Positions 12,701 through 19,165 of a stretch of DNA of 60,279 bases are shown in pieces. Both the position numbers and the translations under genes were made by a program. How positions within the stretch are numbered: the stretch's first letter is position 1; every line of letters starts with the position of its first letter. The notes beneath the pieces are model-generated. The model made no database searches. It had not been told where the DNA came from and saw nothing but the letters and a program-made list of their open reading frames with translations. The stretch is from Candidatus Bilophila faecipullorum (GTDB lineage Bacteria; Desulfobacterota; Desulfovibrionia; Desulfovibrionales; Desulfovibrionaceae), in the NCBI GenBank assembly GCA_944326695.1, contig CALVEZ010000022.1:1-60279 (forward strand), written 5' to 3'.

Positions 12701-15700
12701 CTTCTTGCCATCGGGATTGAGCAGGCCGTCCGCGCCGACGTAGGCGTTGCGCTCGGAACGCTGGATCACGCCGTCCTCCATCATCCGCTCGACGATGGAT
12801 ACAGACTCGGGTGCATCAAAGTATTGACGCAAACTGTCGGCGTTCTTCAGGCCGCTTGCCAGCATCTCCAGCGTCCGTCTGCCGAACCTGTCGCCGCGAG
12901 ACTTCCCGGACGCCCGTTTCTCCCTGGCGTCCTTGAAGTCATCGTTCATGGCCGTGACAAGCTGCTGGCGCTCCTCCGACGACATGCCGCGCTCAAGACG
13001 ACGTACGAGTACGGGTGAGCGCATGGCGTCTACCTGCGCGGGATCGATGCCGAGCCTGTCGGCATTGGCTTTCAACGCCTCGCGGTACTGTTTGCCGCGT
13101 TCGGGGAAGGAATCGTAGGCCCGGGCGATGGACATGGCCCGCCCGTTGCCGCCGAGGACGTTGTTGTCCTGATCGATGACCGGAGCCCCGTGGTTTGCGT
13201 CCACGGACTCCATGAGGAAAGCCGGATCGAGTTTGGCCGCATTCTCCATGACCTTGGCCCGACTGCCCGGCTCGTCATGGTAGCGCCGCTCGTTCTCCAG
13301 CTCGTAGGCGGGATTCTTCTGAAAGCCTCTCGCAGGCAGATGGGACGCCCGCACATCGTCCGCTTCCAGCAACTCGTAATGTGCGGGCTCGTCCGCCCTG
13401 TTCGGAATCTTGATCGCTACAGGCTGTCGTGTCCGTCCGCCTTCCCGTCCTTGCGGGGCAGACTGTGCAGCGCGTCCTCCATCTCCTCCTCGTCCTCTGT
13501 CGCCCACGAGGTCAGCAGCCGCGCCATCTCCTCCCCGCTCGCCCTGGAGAAATCCACCTGCATGAGTGCTTCCTTCGTTACCATCTCTTCCGGCGTTCCG
13601 TACTGTTTCGCGTTCCGCATACGATCCCTCCTGTCTGATTGTTTTTGATGTATGACCGGCTGCTTCCCCTCTGGAAGCAACCTGCTCCTGCGTCTCCATC
13701 CTGTCTTGAGCGCCGCTTTCCACCAGACTAGGAGACGTTTCCGGTACGCTTTCAGCCTGTTCCTGACCGGACTGACGAGTGTCCGCGTGTTCCTGCAACC
13801 AGTCGACGATCTTTTCTTTGCTTGCGTTTCTCAAGGTCACCGGAGCGCCTTCAGGCAACTCGGCCAGCAAACGAGGACGGGGCTTCGCCAAAAGCGCCTT
13901 GCGCACGGCCTCCTGTTCCGACGGCATGGCCGAACGCGCATCCCTCACGGCCACAGGCCGGACCTCGGGCGTATTCTGGGCAGGCATTACGGCCTGAGCT
14001 ACGGACGCGGGACGTTCCATCGGCTGACGAGCCAGAGAAGGAACGCTCATCCGTGGTAGTGCGGAGCCCTGAGGAAGGGATTCTGGAACAGGCATCCCGA
14101 CCTGTCTGGCCTGCGCCGTCGTATCCCCGCGCGGGGCCTGCATGGGAACGCCCCCTGCAGGCTGCGCGGCGGACGTGGACAAACCGCCCACCACGCCCTG
14201 TACCGGAGCGGTAGAAGGCATATTCACGACAGGAGACGAAGGCTGGCCATAGGCAAGCTGGGATTTCCCGCCGGACCACAGACCAGGATTCACGCCCGTC
14301 AGAGGCTGAACCGGAAGCCCGAGGCGTTCCGGCGCTGCGGGCTGCTCCACCGGAGTGGAGAAATCCGTGGGCGGCGCGATGGGCCCGCGCCCCGTGGACT
14401 CGCTTCCCATACGGATGATACCCACTCCTTCGGGCAGACCGCGTTGCGCTTCCGGCAACGCCATGAGATCGACAGTATTCCCACCGGAAATGCGGGGACG
14501 AGAATCGTTTCTTCCCTGCGGAGATACGACGGTCCCGTTGACGAAACCTTCGTCGTAAAGGACTTCGTCGGGATCAACCGCGCGTCCTTCGTGGACGCCT
14601 TGCCCCGTCGGAACGGGCATGTTCTCAGGGGATTGATCAAAGACGTAGGGCGCGGCAGGAACAGGACGCCCGGAAGACTGCAATGCCTCTTCGGGAAGCA
14701 AACGGTCGGCTGGGGTCACTCGCGGCTTCCGCCGTCCTGCCGTATGTCCGATCCCTCCCATGCCAGCGCCCATCACCCCGCCGGAAAGCCCACCGCCCAT
14801 AGCAGCCTCACCAAGCCCCTGCATGGGATCAATGGCCGGATCAGCCCGTCGCAGTTGCGACTGACTCAAATATTGCTCCGCCGCGCTTTGTGGGGCTTCC
14901 TCAAAAAGCCCTTCCGCGAGCGCCTGCTTTGCCATAGTACGCCCAAGGCTCTTTCCGCCTTCGCCTCCCAGCAGCTTCCCAAACATGGCCGATGGTCCAG
15001 CCGACAAGATGCCTGTCGCCGCTCCCGTCTCCCAACCTACGGCAAAGGCAATATCGTTTGCTAACGCTTTGCGCGCCGTGACCGGATCGCCAAGGCTTTG
15101 CAGGTAAAGCCCATACTCCGGCGACTGTTCCAGCTTGTCTTCCGGCAACGTCATCACGGCATCGTAGGCGTCGCGCGAATTCTGCGCCCCGCTCACTGCA
15201 CCTTCGCCAATCGCGCCGCCCACCCTCCAAGACAATGCCCGCGATAAGCCCATCCTGCCAAGAAGCCCGGCAATGGCACCGCCGCCGCCCATCCCCGCCA
15301 CCGTCGACGGTATGGATTCCGCTACGAATCCACCCACCTTGCGCGGCAGATACCCCCAAGCATCTCCCGCAGAATAACTGCCATCCGCATTCTCTTTGAA
15401 AAACTCCGTATCCTGCGCCAGTTTCATGTCGGCGGAAAAGCCCTTTCTCTTCTCCTCGGCACTGTTCTGGAAATACTTACGGGCCGCGCCCGCCCGTTCA
15501 GCAAGCCAATCCAACCCAACAAGCTCACTTCCCTTTTCCGCAAGCCAGAACGGTAACGAGGCCGTATCGTTGATACCCGCGGCAAAGGCATGGCCCATGT
15601 CGTTCAGATAACTTCCCTCCCCGATTTCCTCGGGGCGGATGGGAGCGTCAGGATGGCGCTTGTTGTAGTCCCGCACCTGAACAGTTTCTTCATTCTCCTC

Positions 15701-15841
15701 TGTCGGTCCCCCGAACTGCTGTGCGAAGTGCTCGAAGGGCACGTCGGGGGCAGTCTTGGCGTGAACGGCCCTGGTCAGTTCATAATCCGTGAACGGCGCG
15801 TATTGAGGATAAAATTCGCGAATTTTTGCAAGGCTCAGCAT
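3752..15841 (-). CDS. giant polyvalent protein (4029 residues), probably ejected with the DNA
   Basis: One uninterrupted frame. Readable regions, with approximate residues: a Gly/Ala-rich hydrophobic stretch at 190-370; a low-complexity linker to about 800; a DdrB-like ParB-fold domain at 805-1170; a phage Barnase/EndoU/ColicinE5/RelE-like nuclease domain with GKGGFGLAHIIERR near 1240-1350; a polyvalent-associated domain at 1624-1700; an N6-adenine methyltransferase at about 2030-2220 with NPPF at 2120; another associated domain at 2240-2390; a metalloprotease-like HENMVHHG at 2557; a MuF C-terminal domain at 2743-2890; a second RelE/Barnase-like domain at 2964-3050; and a C-terminal region with HNYFPHHRYG near 3327 and a hydrophobic segment near 3745-3780. 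This architecture matches the phage polyvalent proteins, thought to enter the cell with the DNA and counter host defences. Domain names are by eye. Confidence 0.88.
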   Translation of the reverse strand: MLSLAKIREFYPQYAPFTDYELTRAVHAKTAPDVPFEHFAQQFGGPTEENEETVQVRDYNKRHPDAPIRPEEIGEGSYLNDMGHAFAAGINDTASLPFWLAEKGSELVGLDWLAERAGAARKYFQNSAEEKRKGFSADMKLAQDTEFFKENADGSYSAGDAWGYLPRKVGGFVAESIPSTVAGMGGGGAIAGLLGRMGLSRALSWRVGGAIGEGAVSGAQNSRDAYDAVMTLPEDKLEQSPEYGLYLQSLGDPVTARKALANDIAFAVGWETGAATGILSAGPSAMFGKLLGGEGGKSLGRTMAKQALAEGLFEEAPQSAAEQYLSQSQLRRADPAIDPMQGLGEAAMGGGLSGGVMGAGMGGIGHTAGRRKPRVTPADRLLPEEALQSSGRPVPAAPYVFDQSPENMPVPTGQGVHEGRAVDPDEVLYDEGFVNGTVVSPQGRNDSRPRISGGNTVDLMALPEAQRGLPEGVGIIRMGSESTGRGPIAPPTDFSTPVEQPAAPERLGLPVQPLTGVNPGLWSGGKSQLAYGQPSSPVVNMPSTAPVQGVVGGLSTSAAQPAGGVPMQAPRGDTTAQARQVGMPVPESLPQGSALPRMSVPSLARQPMERPASVAQAVMPAQNTPEVRPVAVRDARSAMPSEQEAVRKALLAKPRPRLLAELPEGAPVTLRNASKEKIVDWLQEHADTRQSGQEQAESVPETSPSLVESGAQDRMETQEQVASRGEAAGHTSKTIRQEGSYAERETVRNAGRDGNEGSTHAGGFLQGERGGDGAAADLVGDRGRGGDGGRAAQSAPQGREGGRTRQPVAIKIPNRADEPAHYELLEADDVRASHLPARGFQKNPAYELENERRYHDEPGSRAKVMENAAKLDPAFLMESVDANHGAPVIDQDNNVLGGNGRAMSIARAYDSFPERGKQYREALKANADRLGIDPAQVDAMRSPVLVRRLERGMSSEERQQLVTAMNDDFKDAREKRASGKSRGDRFGRRTLEMLASGLKNADSLRQYFDAPESVSIVERMMEDGVIQRSERNAYVGADGLLNPDGKKVVEEALRGRVVRSYETLAKLPADVVGKLDAVIPHILVAEGIGKPWNITGHVRDSVDLLVGFRSSGIKDAEVYLKQLDMRTGRAPIQDFSKQAIALFRMALDAKKGEYVKAFESYLKNARLSPEAGNIPGVAKPQDRAFRDAFGMEEEVVPIKPEKREGGKPQAKEKAEEQPPKKAGGDVFGTAFPAFSGKPKEAIEHLIKTKEGHVPAAFHKEGLGDIDLPWGKMGKGGFGLAHIIERRDQSGDDGVAFVRKLPTIISEGKTEQREGFPGRVYVVANDGNAEAVVSLSYLGKERMWLLTGYEYKKTPAERQSDDRPVTATLGDEQRIPSSHSGGASMPAENSGGASSTIVTQKQSVNSESPESRIDRHRNLYKSLLTGKATLEEYRRGFSDLLENEEAVRAELSGMTVKELLERGGSMFAWRHKGDRKADIVDALYRDMLSDFTLGQSYSVSGMMGMDAEAYRKATEASIRRIVDAQSEQTLVDFAKSMAEQREEYASRRKAEREAVENPKTLDDFRSFMRFHMEGKTAAEARELLSFEQRERFDRLAAEASRSSRKTKAEPALSSASQTTDGEIIATRHTQKGHDLFVVRLEDRVSREDYLVLLSSAKRLGGYYSKFRGNGAVPGFQFTERQQAEAFLKLAQGDKAEAQEAAKARRDAFEDDRSQTAVQRLNEMADRLDEDADASLNAARKVNTAKRVQQAATADAAAYANKALAKTMRNIARAIKDGSATFLDRVREKKQVELLRDDLRMAKGEEDKTKYPEWDQREKHSGEPATAHTVEFAAFPHYRLYRSGWAELGRKLMEKDGTRNLGKKILSVADDVTESYLEFARSHLEEVSTYATQDGKPAVFKSREDAEKAIARSGYRGRAVVLPVKRGENRIILSPSAAQERGVWKGDDDRMLSLRPELVDELFDKLGSASHDIPWQLSGIREKRKALARMGIETPAEYRMALREFVGLQEEAGQDKVRELERTVMRDAAKTRGWLDFFPTPAAVTEAMLAAADIRPGMAVLEPSAGMGHIADRIREKGVEPVVAELEPQKRELLEAKGYEVVGKDFMELVPADGGYDRILMNPPFSKRQDNEHVRRAYDMLNPGGRLVAIVSEGSFFGKDRKAAEFRDWLEEVGGTSEKLAEGSFNDPALPVTTGVNTRMVIIEKPDTAKLLASLKEDTARPSDSTPVTVVEVDPGIVPEFKKARDLAKWLKDYFADKREETILSTGKKVRFGNGNLEASIKRVREEAHNQAYAGLNELVRRAEFDSFEAKDARHPNLGGQEVYYSALRIGDALYAVKMKFDVPSGVEIHYRKETLKEGAIEDLRYKDHALREIEIAPVLYRGVVPNNGVPTQATGAEKTTPILYREPAHNKVGFTQATEAEEVASITEHYGFEVHTAIEAIRKISLGVLRDAVKPSRLENGVLSSVKPGEFLNEAPASRRRVRKAAVQSVADALGKRAANAAETRVVQSFEELPRAVRDAYGHMASQVEGVYDTETGTVYLVADNLRNPERAAEVWMHENMVHHGLRGLFGVAGTRRLLNRLWQGMGGMGNAGIAAIARRYGVDPRSDTEGRALVMEEYLASLAEKRAADKLSGQDKTYWRRVVDAVLRAWHALVDAVTGRTGSMKYENVDRLLSALDRYVFEGRPEGSGEGGMVPAMASVDKSGSDMEASRKVWEQLQQDTAEWGRQVDAFRPHQGIGGRQPRLMTVCHTPDVLQKLGAPDLPMTMTADNLGKVLSDKVDHGLPKELVKQLPGALAEPIMVFESASQADSFVVLTELKHEGRSVMAAVHLDTEKQRVRVNDIASAYKRSNEAWYARQMEEGRLLYQDKKKSLAWARTNRLQLPRVRKLPARLRENRILTEDDVVKPIAPSQGVEPLASKRNDPNNARFSPDMGKKTDFVTLPDGSVDFAQFPATRLKDMRLLRAAPIRLPRGIHSLSGGYGLTHIEANHGNEIRAAGYGSVQEFVWDLVNGYNEIWEGEKRSLLILKNNGKTSRPAGFIELEKDGSHYIVKNAYPVDMNYPTAATRKQLWKSAPPSSSTSGEQTPSNPFTPGIPSKDQTGNLQGQRGQSSKENIQQGREEGKPLASLRDIKDVRDITGMSAKDALNLAKNDPWIGSIFGKSGDVTLMQRIFMLPHWMAKRFPGFKAVYDRQLKRQDERAAERARSLQEIPSLFGENKLSGKDMDELKKLVWDNDGKQIAELEGVDKFLTDEELESGRTTIKANPEWYEGYDKWLSRQPGSDAVKKAMREIRVSLDNDLMRAHNRLARMSEMGDVAIQEFRTQIGHIHNYFPHHRYGDYFIQGKDKKGEVVYREHFDALHKRYARRYFENRLEALKKEYPDTVFDLDENTKLPDEAFGRVLDPEAMEQVIKAALSKVSDKEQAERIAEVLHESVADVMKSAGWGSHAIGRKNIPGFEKDDLFRVLYDYKSGLTGWLTKMEASRDFAEALGRINAKAHPQEWSYTSQYVKDMLQNSDRVDRTVGTIKSAAFAWYLGGNIKTAVLNLTQNVIVGVPRLQMDVEGGARAYTDGAQKQIVNQYARRFTADKGKGLSEEEARLIQDLYGDALITDAYMEEVRGQVTGGPASRVWNKFMKVMGYPMSVAERFNRGSLALAAFRAARDGKLKAAARERYGVKGEKATYEQARAFAEEIVRDSHFVYGKTNAPELLRSSTAGRGLGAAFTFKTFTANLLGLWSWALRTQGREGAIMVAKGLGATTALGGLVSLPFYATLMALFQAATGDDDDWTEAIRKQLPPNTTLRDIVCYGLPAGAGVNLGGSLKMELALTGGMQKGSTPKEVLTEGIGDIIGIPWDMFVERPSKVMESMRADNYWRAVEEVVPTAVSNGMKAWRLATEGQKTLKGRDINDPGERGARRLSSGEALGKLLGFQPVSATRSYDAYAASRHSDGVRADKADEVATIMVKALDAGDSAEMVRARKVLKDWNAKMEEEGKPYMRILMKDVQKRVTQRRRQARMTPKARQKGEAFQSVWG

Positions 15842-15954
15842 TTTTTCTCCTTTGTCATTTCAAGCTTTTGACCGAAGGAGAAAGGAGAGAAGAAAAATTA
15901 TCGGTTCACTCTATATAGATAATTTTATATAGTCTCCATAAAAAGGAGGCGACA

Positions 15955-16245
15955 ATGAACCATCTCGTGAAATGCTTGCTGCTGATGTCTTTCCTCGTCA
16001 TGGCGCCCCCGTTCGCGGTCGCTCAGGACACACCGCCCACGGTTACACTGGACGCCTGCGGACAAATTGCCGGGCTCTCTCCGGACGTGATGGACCTCAT
16101 CGAGCAACGCCGGGGGTGTTGCTCCTGGCATGGCGGCGTGTGCGGCTGCTCCAGCGGAGGACGGGTCGAGTGCTGCGACGGAACGCTCAGTCCCTCGTGT
16201 AGGTGCAGGGCTGACGATCCCAAGTCGCCGGACGTGAAGGGTTAG
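15955..16245 (+). CDS. small secreted cysteine-rich moron protein
   Basis: 96 residues. The N-terminus is a clear Sec signal peptide (MNHLVKC, then a hydrophobic stretch ending AVAQD). The mature part has a dense Cys pattern (RRGCCSWHGGVCGC, then VECCDGTLSPSCRC) seen in many small periplasmic prophage proteins of unknown role; disulfides are likely. AAGGAGG sits six bases before the ATG. The gene is divergent from the giant gene and followed by its own terminator, so it is an independent unit that may be expressed in the lysogen. The inverted repeat CTATATA/TATATAG at about 15911-15932 lies in its promoter region. Confidence 0.8.
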   Translation: MNHLVKCLLLMSFLVMAPPFAVAQDTPPTVTLDACGQIAGLSPDVMDLIEQRRGCCSWHGGVCGCSSGGRVECCDGTLSPSCRCRADDPKSPDVKG

Positions 16246-16252
16246 AAGGAAG

Positions 16253-16281
16253 AAAGGCGGTTCTTGGAGCCGCCTTTTCTT
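16253..16281 (+). terminator. intrinsic terminator
   Basis: GGCGG/CCGCC stem with AAA before and TTTTCTT after, directly downstream of the secreted Cys-rich protein gene. Confidence 0.75.
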
Positions 16282-16307
16282 ATTTAACATTTCAGAGATA
16301 AAAGAGA

Positions 16308-17222
16308 TTAAAAATTGTTCTTTGAAATTTCTGAAGTATGTAAATTTCCATTTTTCTGCAATACCAGCTCAACAGTGTATCCTTCGTATCCACTTTGGAT
16401 ACGCCTAAAAAAGAATATTTCGTCTGCTTTAGAAAAAACGGTTTCATCACCAAAATAATATTTCTGACCATACCATTGTGTTCCTGAAGCATATTTCAAT
16501 ATATAGTTACCAAGAGGAACTTTTATATCAAGTGTATCTCCACCACGAATATATGCCGTCATAACGGTTTTTTTTGTATCCGTTTTTTCTAATTTTATGT
16601 AATAATCCATTCCATATTGAGTTACGACAGAAAATGGAGCTACATTATTACCTTTACTTGTCAAACAACCAGTTTTGGGGCGTTTTTTAGGTTTAAGCTG
16701 TGAATTTGGAACAGGTTTATCTTCTTTTATAGTCGGAGGAATTACATTACTTTGAATATTCGACTCCGAAAAACTCTGTACGGTTGGGGAAACATAAGAT
16801 TTTTTGGGTGTATTGGTAGATATCATCCATATGATAAAAGCTAAAAATATAAACCAAATGAAACACCCTTTTCTTGTTCTAGAACCCTCTTTTTTTGCAG
16901 TTCCCGTTGGTTCTTCGCTTTTTTCTTGTTCCTGTTTTACAGAATTTATCAATTGTGTCATCAAAAGAGGATACCCGTCACTATCGACAGAAAAATCACT
17001 GTGATTCCTCTTCCAGTGCACGGATTCATTAAGATCAAAATTTCCGCGCAGTTGACCAATAACTGACAGGCAGTTCCATGCCCTATCATAAACACGTCTG
17101 CGATTCGCATTCAGCAAAATTGCTTCTATCTCAGGTGAAAAGGTTGACGATTTCACCTTATTCCGAATAGCTTCAGTAGTCGAAAAAAAAGGAATCTGAA
17201 GAGTTTTATAAAAATTACGCAT
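16308..17222 (-). CDS. membrane protein with degenerate J-like domain
   Basis: 304 residues, AT-rich compared with the phage core. Residues 1-50 look like a J domain (NFYKTLQIP, then RRRVYDRAW) but lack the HPD motif. One membrane segment lies near 118-135 (GCFIWFIFLAFIIWMIS). The C-terminal third (DYYIKLEKTDTKKTVMTAYI, VPLGNYILKYASG) resembles a small beta-rich domain found on bacterial proteins of unknown function. Its start overlaps the end of the TerB-DnaJ gene by eight bases, so the two are co-translated. Without HPD it cannot stimulate an Hsp70 normally and may act as a partner or decoy. Function unknown; a lysogen-encoded defence or exclusion role is a guess. Confidence 0.7.
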   Translation of the reverse strand: MRNFYKTLQIPFFSTTEAIRNKVKSSTFSPEIEAILLNANRRRVYDRAWNCLSVIGQLRGNFDLNESVHWKRNHSDFSVDSDGYPLLMTQLINSVKQEQEKSEEPTGTAKKEGSRTRKGCFIWFIFLAFIIWMISTNTPKKSYVSPTVQSFSESNIQSNVIPPTIKEDKPVPNSQLKPKKRPKTGCLTSKGNNVAPFSVVTQYGMDYYIKLEKTDTKKTVMTAYIRGGDTLDIKVPLGNYILKYASGTQWYGQKYYFGDETVFSKADEIFFFRRIQSGYEGYTVELVLQKNGNLHTSEISKNNF

Positions 17223-17937
17223 GGCTCAGATACTCGTAAGCTTGTTGAATAAGAGCAAAGGCCTTTTCTGCTTCCCTAAAATCTTCCTCTCCCAAATGTT
17301 GATATCTATCTGGGTGATGCACTTTAACCAAACGTAAGTAGGCCTTTCGAATATCCTCCTGTGTAGCATCTTCATCGAGTCCAAGAATTCCAAGTGCATG
17401 GAGCTTACCCTTTATTGCTCCATATCCTCTAGGCCGGCTTGCCTTGTCCTGAGTAGTTCTTTCTTGAGAATACCTTTTCTTTTCCTTGCCCTCCCACCAC
17501 ACTAAGGAACTGGGATCGCCTATGGGAGGAAATTTCCCGCCAGCTACCTCTAAATATATTACTTCAAAGCGACTGCGGGGCATAGCGAATAAATCTACCA
17601 TGAATAATAAGAATTCTTGTTCCGCAAAAGTCAAAAACCCGTCGTCCACCGCTACGGCTATCATCAATTTTATTAGGTTATCCAAAAAATCTTGTGATGC
17701 ATCCATCTTGATGTCTTCAAATGCAAATTGCAACGAAGCAACATCATTATCTTTTACTGATAACTGTATCTTATCGATTTCTTTGTCTGTGACATGGAAA
17801 AGCAATAAACGCCTGCACTCATCACTCATAGGCCGTGCACTGAAAAAAGATAGCCAGCAAATGACAACAGCTACGGAAAATTTCTTATTTCCCTGTAAAA
17901 AATCAGATAAAAGAGATACTTTTTGGAAAGAAGGCAT
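17215..17937 (-). CDS. TerB-like / DnaJ-domain protein
   Basis: 240 residues from the ATG at 17937, chosen because AGGTGG lies six bases upstream; an ATG at 17955 lacks such a site. The middle (LIKLMIAVAVDDGFLTFAEQ) fits a TerB-type helical domain, and the C-terminus is a canonical J domain with ATQEDIRKAYLRLVKVHHPD including HPD. This DjlA-like arrangement should recruit a DnaK-type chaperone. It is the first gene of an AT-rich two-gene operon with the membrane protein downstream, and both point away from the late operon. J-domain/TerB proteins are known from stress and defence contexts; no specific role can be assigned here. Confidence 0.78.
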   Translation of the reverse strand: MPSFQKVSLLSDFLQGNKKFSVAVVICWLSFFSARPMSDECRRLLLFHVTDKEIDKIQLSVKDNDVASLQFAFEDIKMDASQDFLDNLIKLMIAVAVDDGFLTFAEQEFLLFMVDLFAMPRSRFEVIYLEVAGGKFPPIGDPSSLVWWEGKEKKRYSQERTTQDKASRPRGYGAIKGKLHALGILGLDEDATQEDIRKAYLRLVKVHHPDRYQHLGEEDFREAEKAFALIQQAYEYLSHA

Positions 17938-18117
17938 AATATACCACCTATTCATCTACATTCTGTATAATATCGCTTAACATAACCAAGAAATCTAATG
18001 AATGCAAAGAACAGATAGTTGACTGTTTTCTATTTATTTTTCTTATAAGAAACAGGTTCCTCTAGAGTGCTGTTTATCCTTGACTTTCAGTCACTTTCAT
18101 GATGAACTTCCTTTCAC

Positions 18118-18280
18118 GGAGCCTCGAAACTCCTTTACACGACGGAAGCCAACCCGTGAGAGTGGCTATTTTTGTGCCCTGCCAAGACATGTTTGATGCC
18201 TTGGGAGAGGTGTATCATACGATCTTCACGGGTCGGGAGTAGGCTAATACAATACCCTTCGGGGAAATAGGCCTGGCTGT
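18118..18280 (+). ncRNA. C4-like antisense RNA upstream of the antirepressor
   Basis: A structured leader that fits the C4 antisense RNA of phages P1 and P7. A GGAG/CTCC hairpin (118-121/130-133 past 18000) presents CTCGAAACT (18123-18131). The long stem CCCGTGA/TCACGGG (18153-18159/18226-18232) is followed by GTCGGGAG (18232-18239). Those two segments are complementary to the two halves of 18289-18305, just upstream of the rha start. In P1, C4 RNA is cut from the same transcript and blocks antirepressor synthesis in this way. TTGACT at 18080 is a possible -35 element. Confidence 0.82.
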
Positions 18281-18288
18281 TCGTGTAC

Positions 18289-18305
18289 AGTTTCGAGCTC
18301 CCGGC
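18289..18305 (+). promoter_or_regulatory. C4 target site upstream of rha
   Basis: AGTTTCGAG (18289-18297) pairs perfectly with 18123-18131, and CTCCCGGC (18298-18305) pairs with 18232-18239 using one G-U pair. The two targets are adjacent and lie about 45 bases before the rha ATG. Confidence 0.8.
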
Positions 18306-18350
18306 CCTTGCTATTTTGCAGGGCTAATCGAAAACTACACGAGGTTTATT

Positions 18351-19022
18351 ATGTCACAGGCTCTGCTTCTTTCCTCCCCATCTCCCTCCGTTTCCCTACA
18401 TGATGGCCGTCCTGCTACGACTTCTCTTGATGTCTCCAAGTTTTTCAGGAAGCGGCATGATGCCGTATTGAGAGATATCCGAAATATTATTGCTAACTGC
18501 CCGGAAGAGTTTACTGCCCACAATTTTGTGGTGAGTAACTATATGGACAATACTGGGCGATCGCTAGCCATGTACATCATCTTCCGTGACGGCTTTACCC
18601 TCTTGGCGATGGGCTACACAGGCCCGGAAGCCATGCGGTTCAAGCTCGCCTACATCGAAGCCTTCAACCGTATGGAGGCCGAACTCGCCAGGCGGAACCG
18701 CTCCGCCCTGCCCGCCCGCGCGGGGCTGTACCGGGACCGGATCAAGGCCCTCGACAGGCTGGAGGCGGAATGGCTGGACTTCGCCTCCGAGTCCCGCCAG
18801 CGCGCCCGGAAGCTGGAAAGGGAATTACAGGCCATTGGCGAAGGTACGTTCCCGGAACTGCTCCAGCGTGGGTGTACGAAGCGGAACATCGTCATAGACT
18901 CTCTGATCCAGCCCCTGACGGCCCCGCGCTACAACGCCATGAATCTGCTCAATGACGCCCTTGAGGAAATGCGCTACGCCATCCGCGCAGTGAAGGCGGC
19001 GAATAGGCTGATGATGGGATAA
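18351..19022 (+). CDS. Rha-family antirepressor
   Basis: 223 residues. The N-terminal 100 residues are a Rha domain (VSLHDGRPATTSLDVSKFF, RKRHDAVLRDIRNI, then FRDGFTLLAMGYTGPEAMRF and YIEAFNRME). The C-terminal half is helical and basic. Rha proteins act as phage regulators or antirepressors; placement directly behind a C4-like RNA supports the antirepressor role, meaning inactivation of the repressor to allow lytic growth. The RBS is weak (ACACGAGG, nine bases upstream), consistent with control by the RNA leader. It is a stand-alone plus-strand unit ended by the terminator near 19093. Confidence 0.85.
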   Translation: MSQALLLSSPSPSVSLHDGRPATTSLDVSKFFRKRHDAVLRDIRNIIANCPEEFTAHNFVVSNYMDNTGRSLAMYIIFRDGFTLLAMGYTGPEAMRFKLAYIEAFNRMEAELARRNRSALPARAGLYRDRIKALDRLEAEWLDFASESRQRARKLERELQAIGEGTFPELLQRGCTKRNIVIDSLIQPLTAPRYNAMNLLNDALEEMRYAIRAVKAANRLMMG

Positions 19023-19092
19023 CTGGGTAGCCCTCGTCGCCATCATGGACAAGGGCTTCGGCTGGCTCGGCTTCTAAAGAGCCTATCACTAC

Positions 19093-19132
19093 GGGCCGGG
19101 AACCGTAAGGACCCCGGCCCGCTCTTCTCTCC
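19093..19132. terminator. GC-rich hairpin between convergent units
   Basis: GGGCCGGG and CCCGGCCC (19093-19100 and 19113-19120) form a strong stem between rha and the 3' end of the late operon; a pyrimidine-rich run follows on the plus strand. It probably ends rha transcription and may work in both directions. Confidence 0.55.
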
Positions 19133-19165
19133 TTTCTCTATTCGCTTGTCAAAGAACACAGTTGG

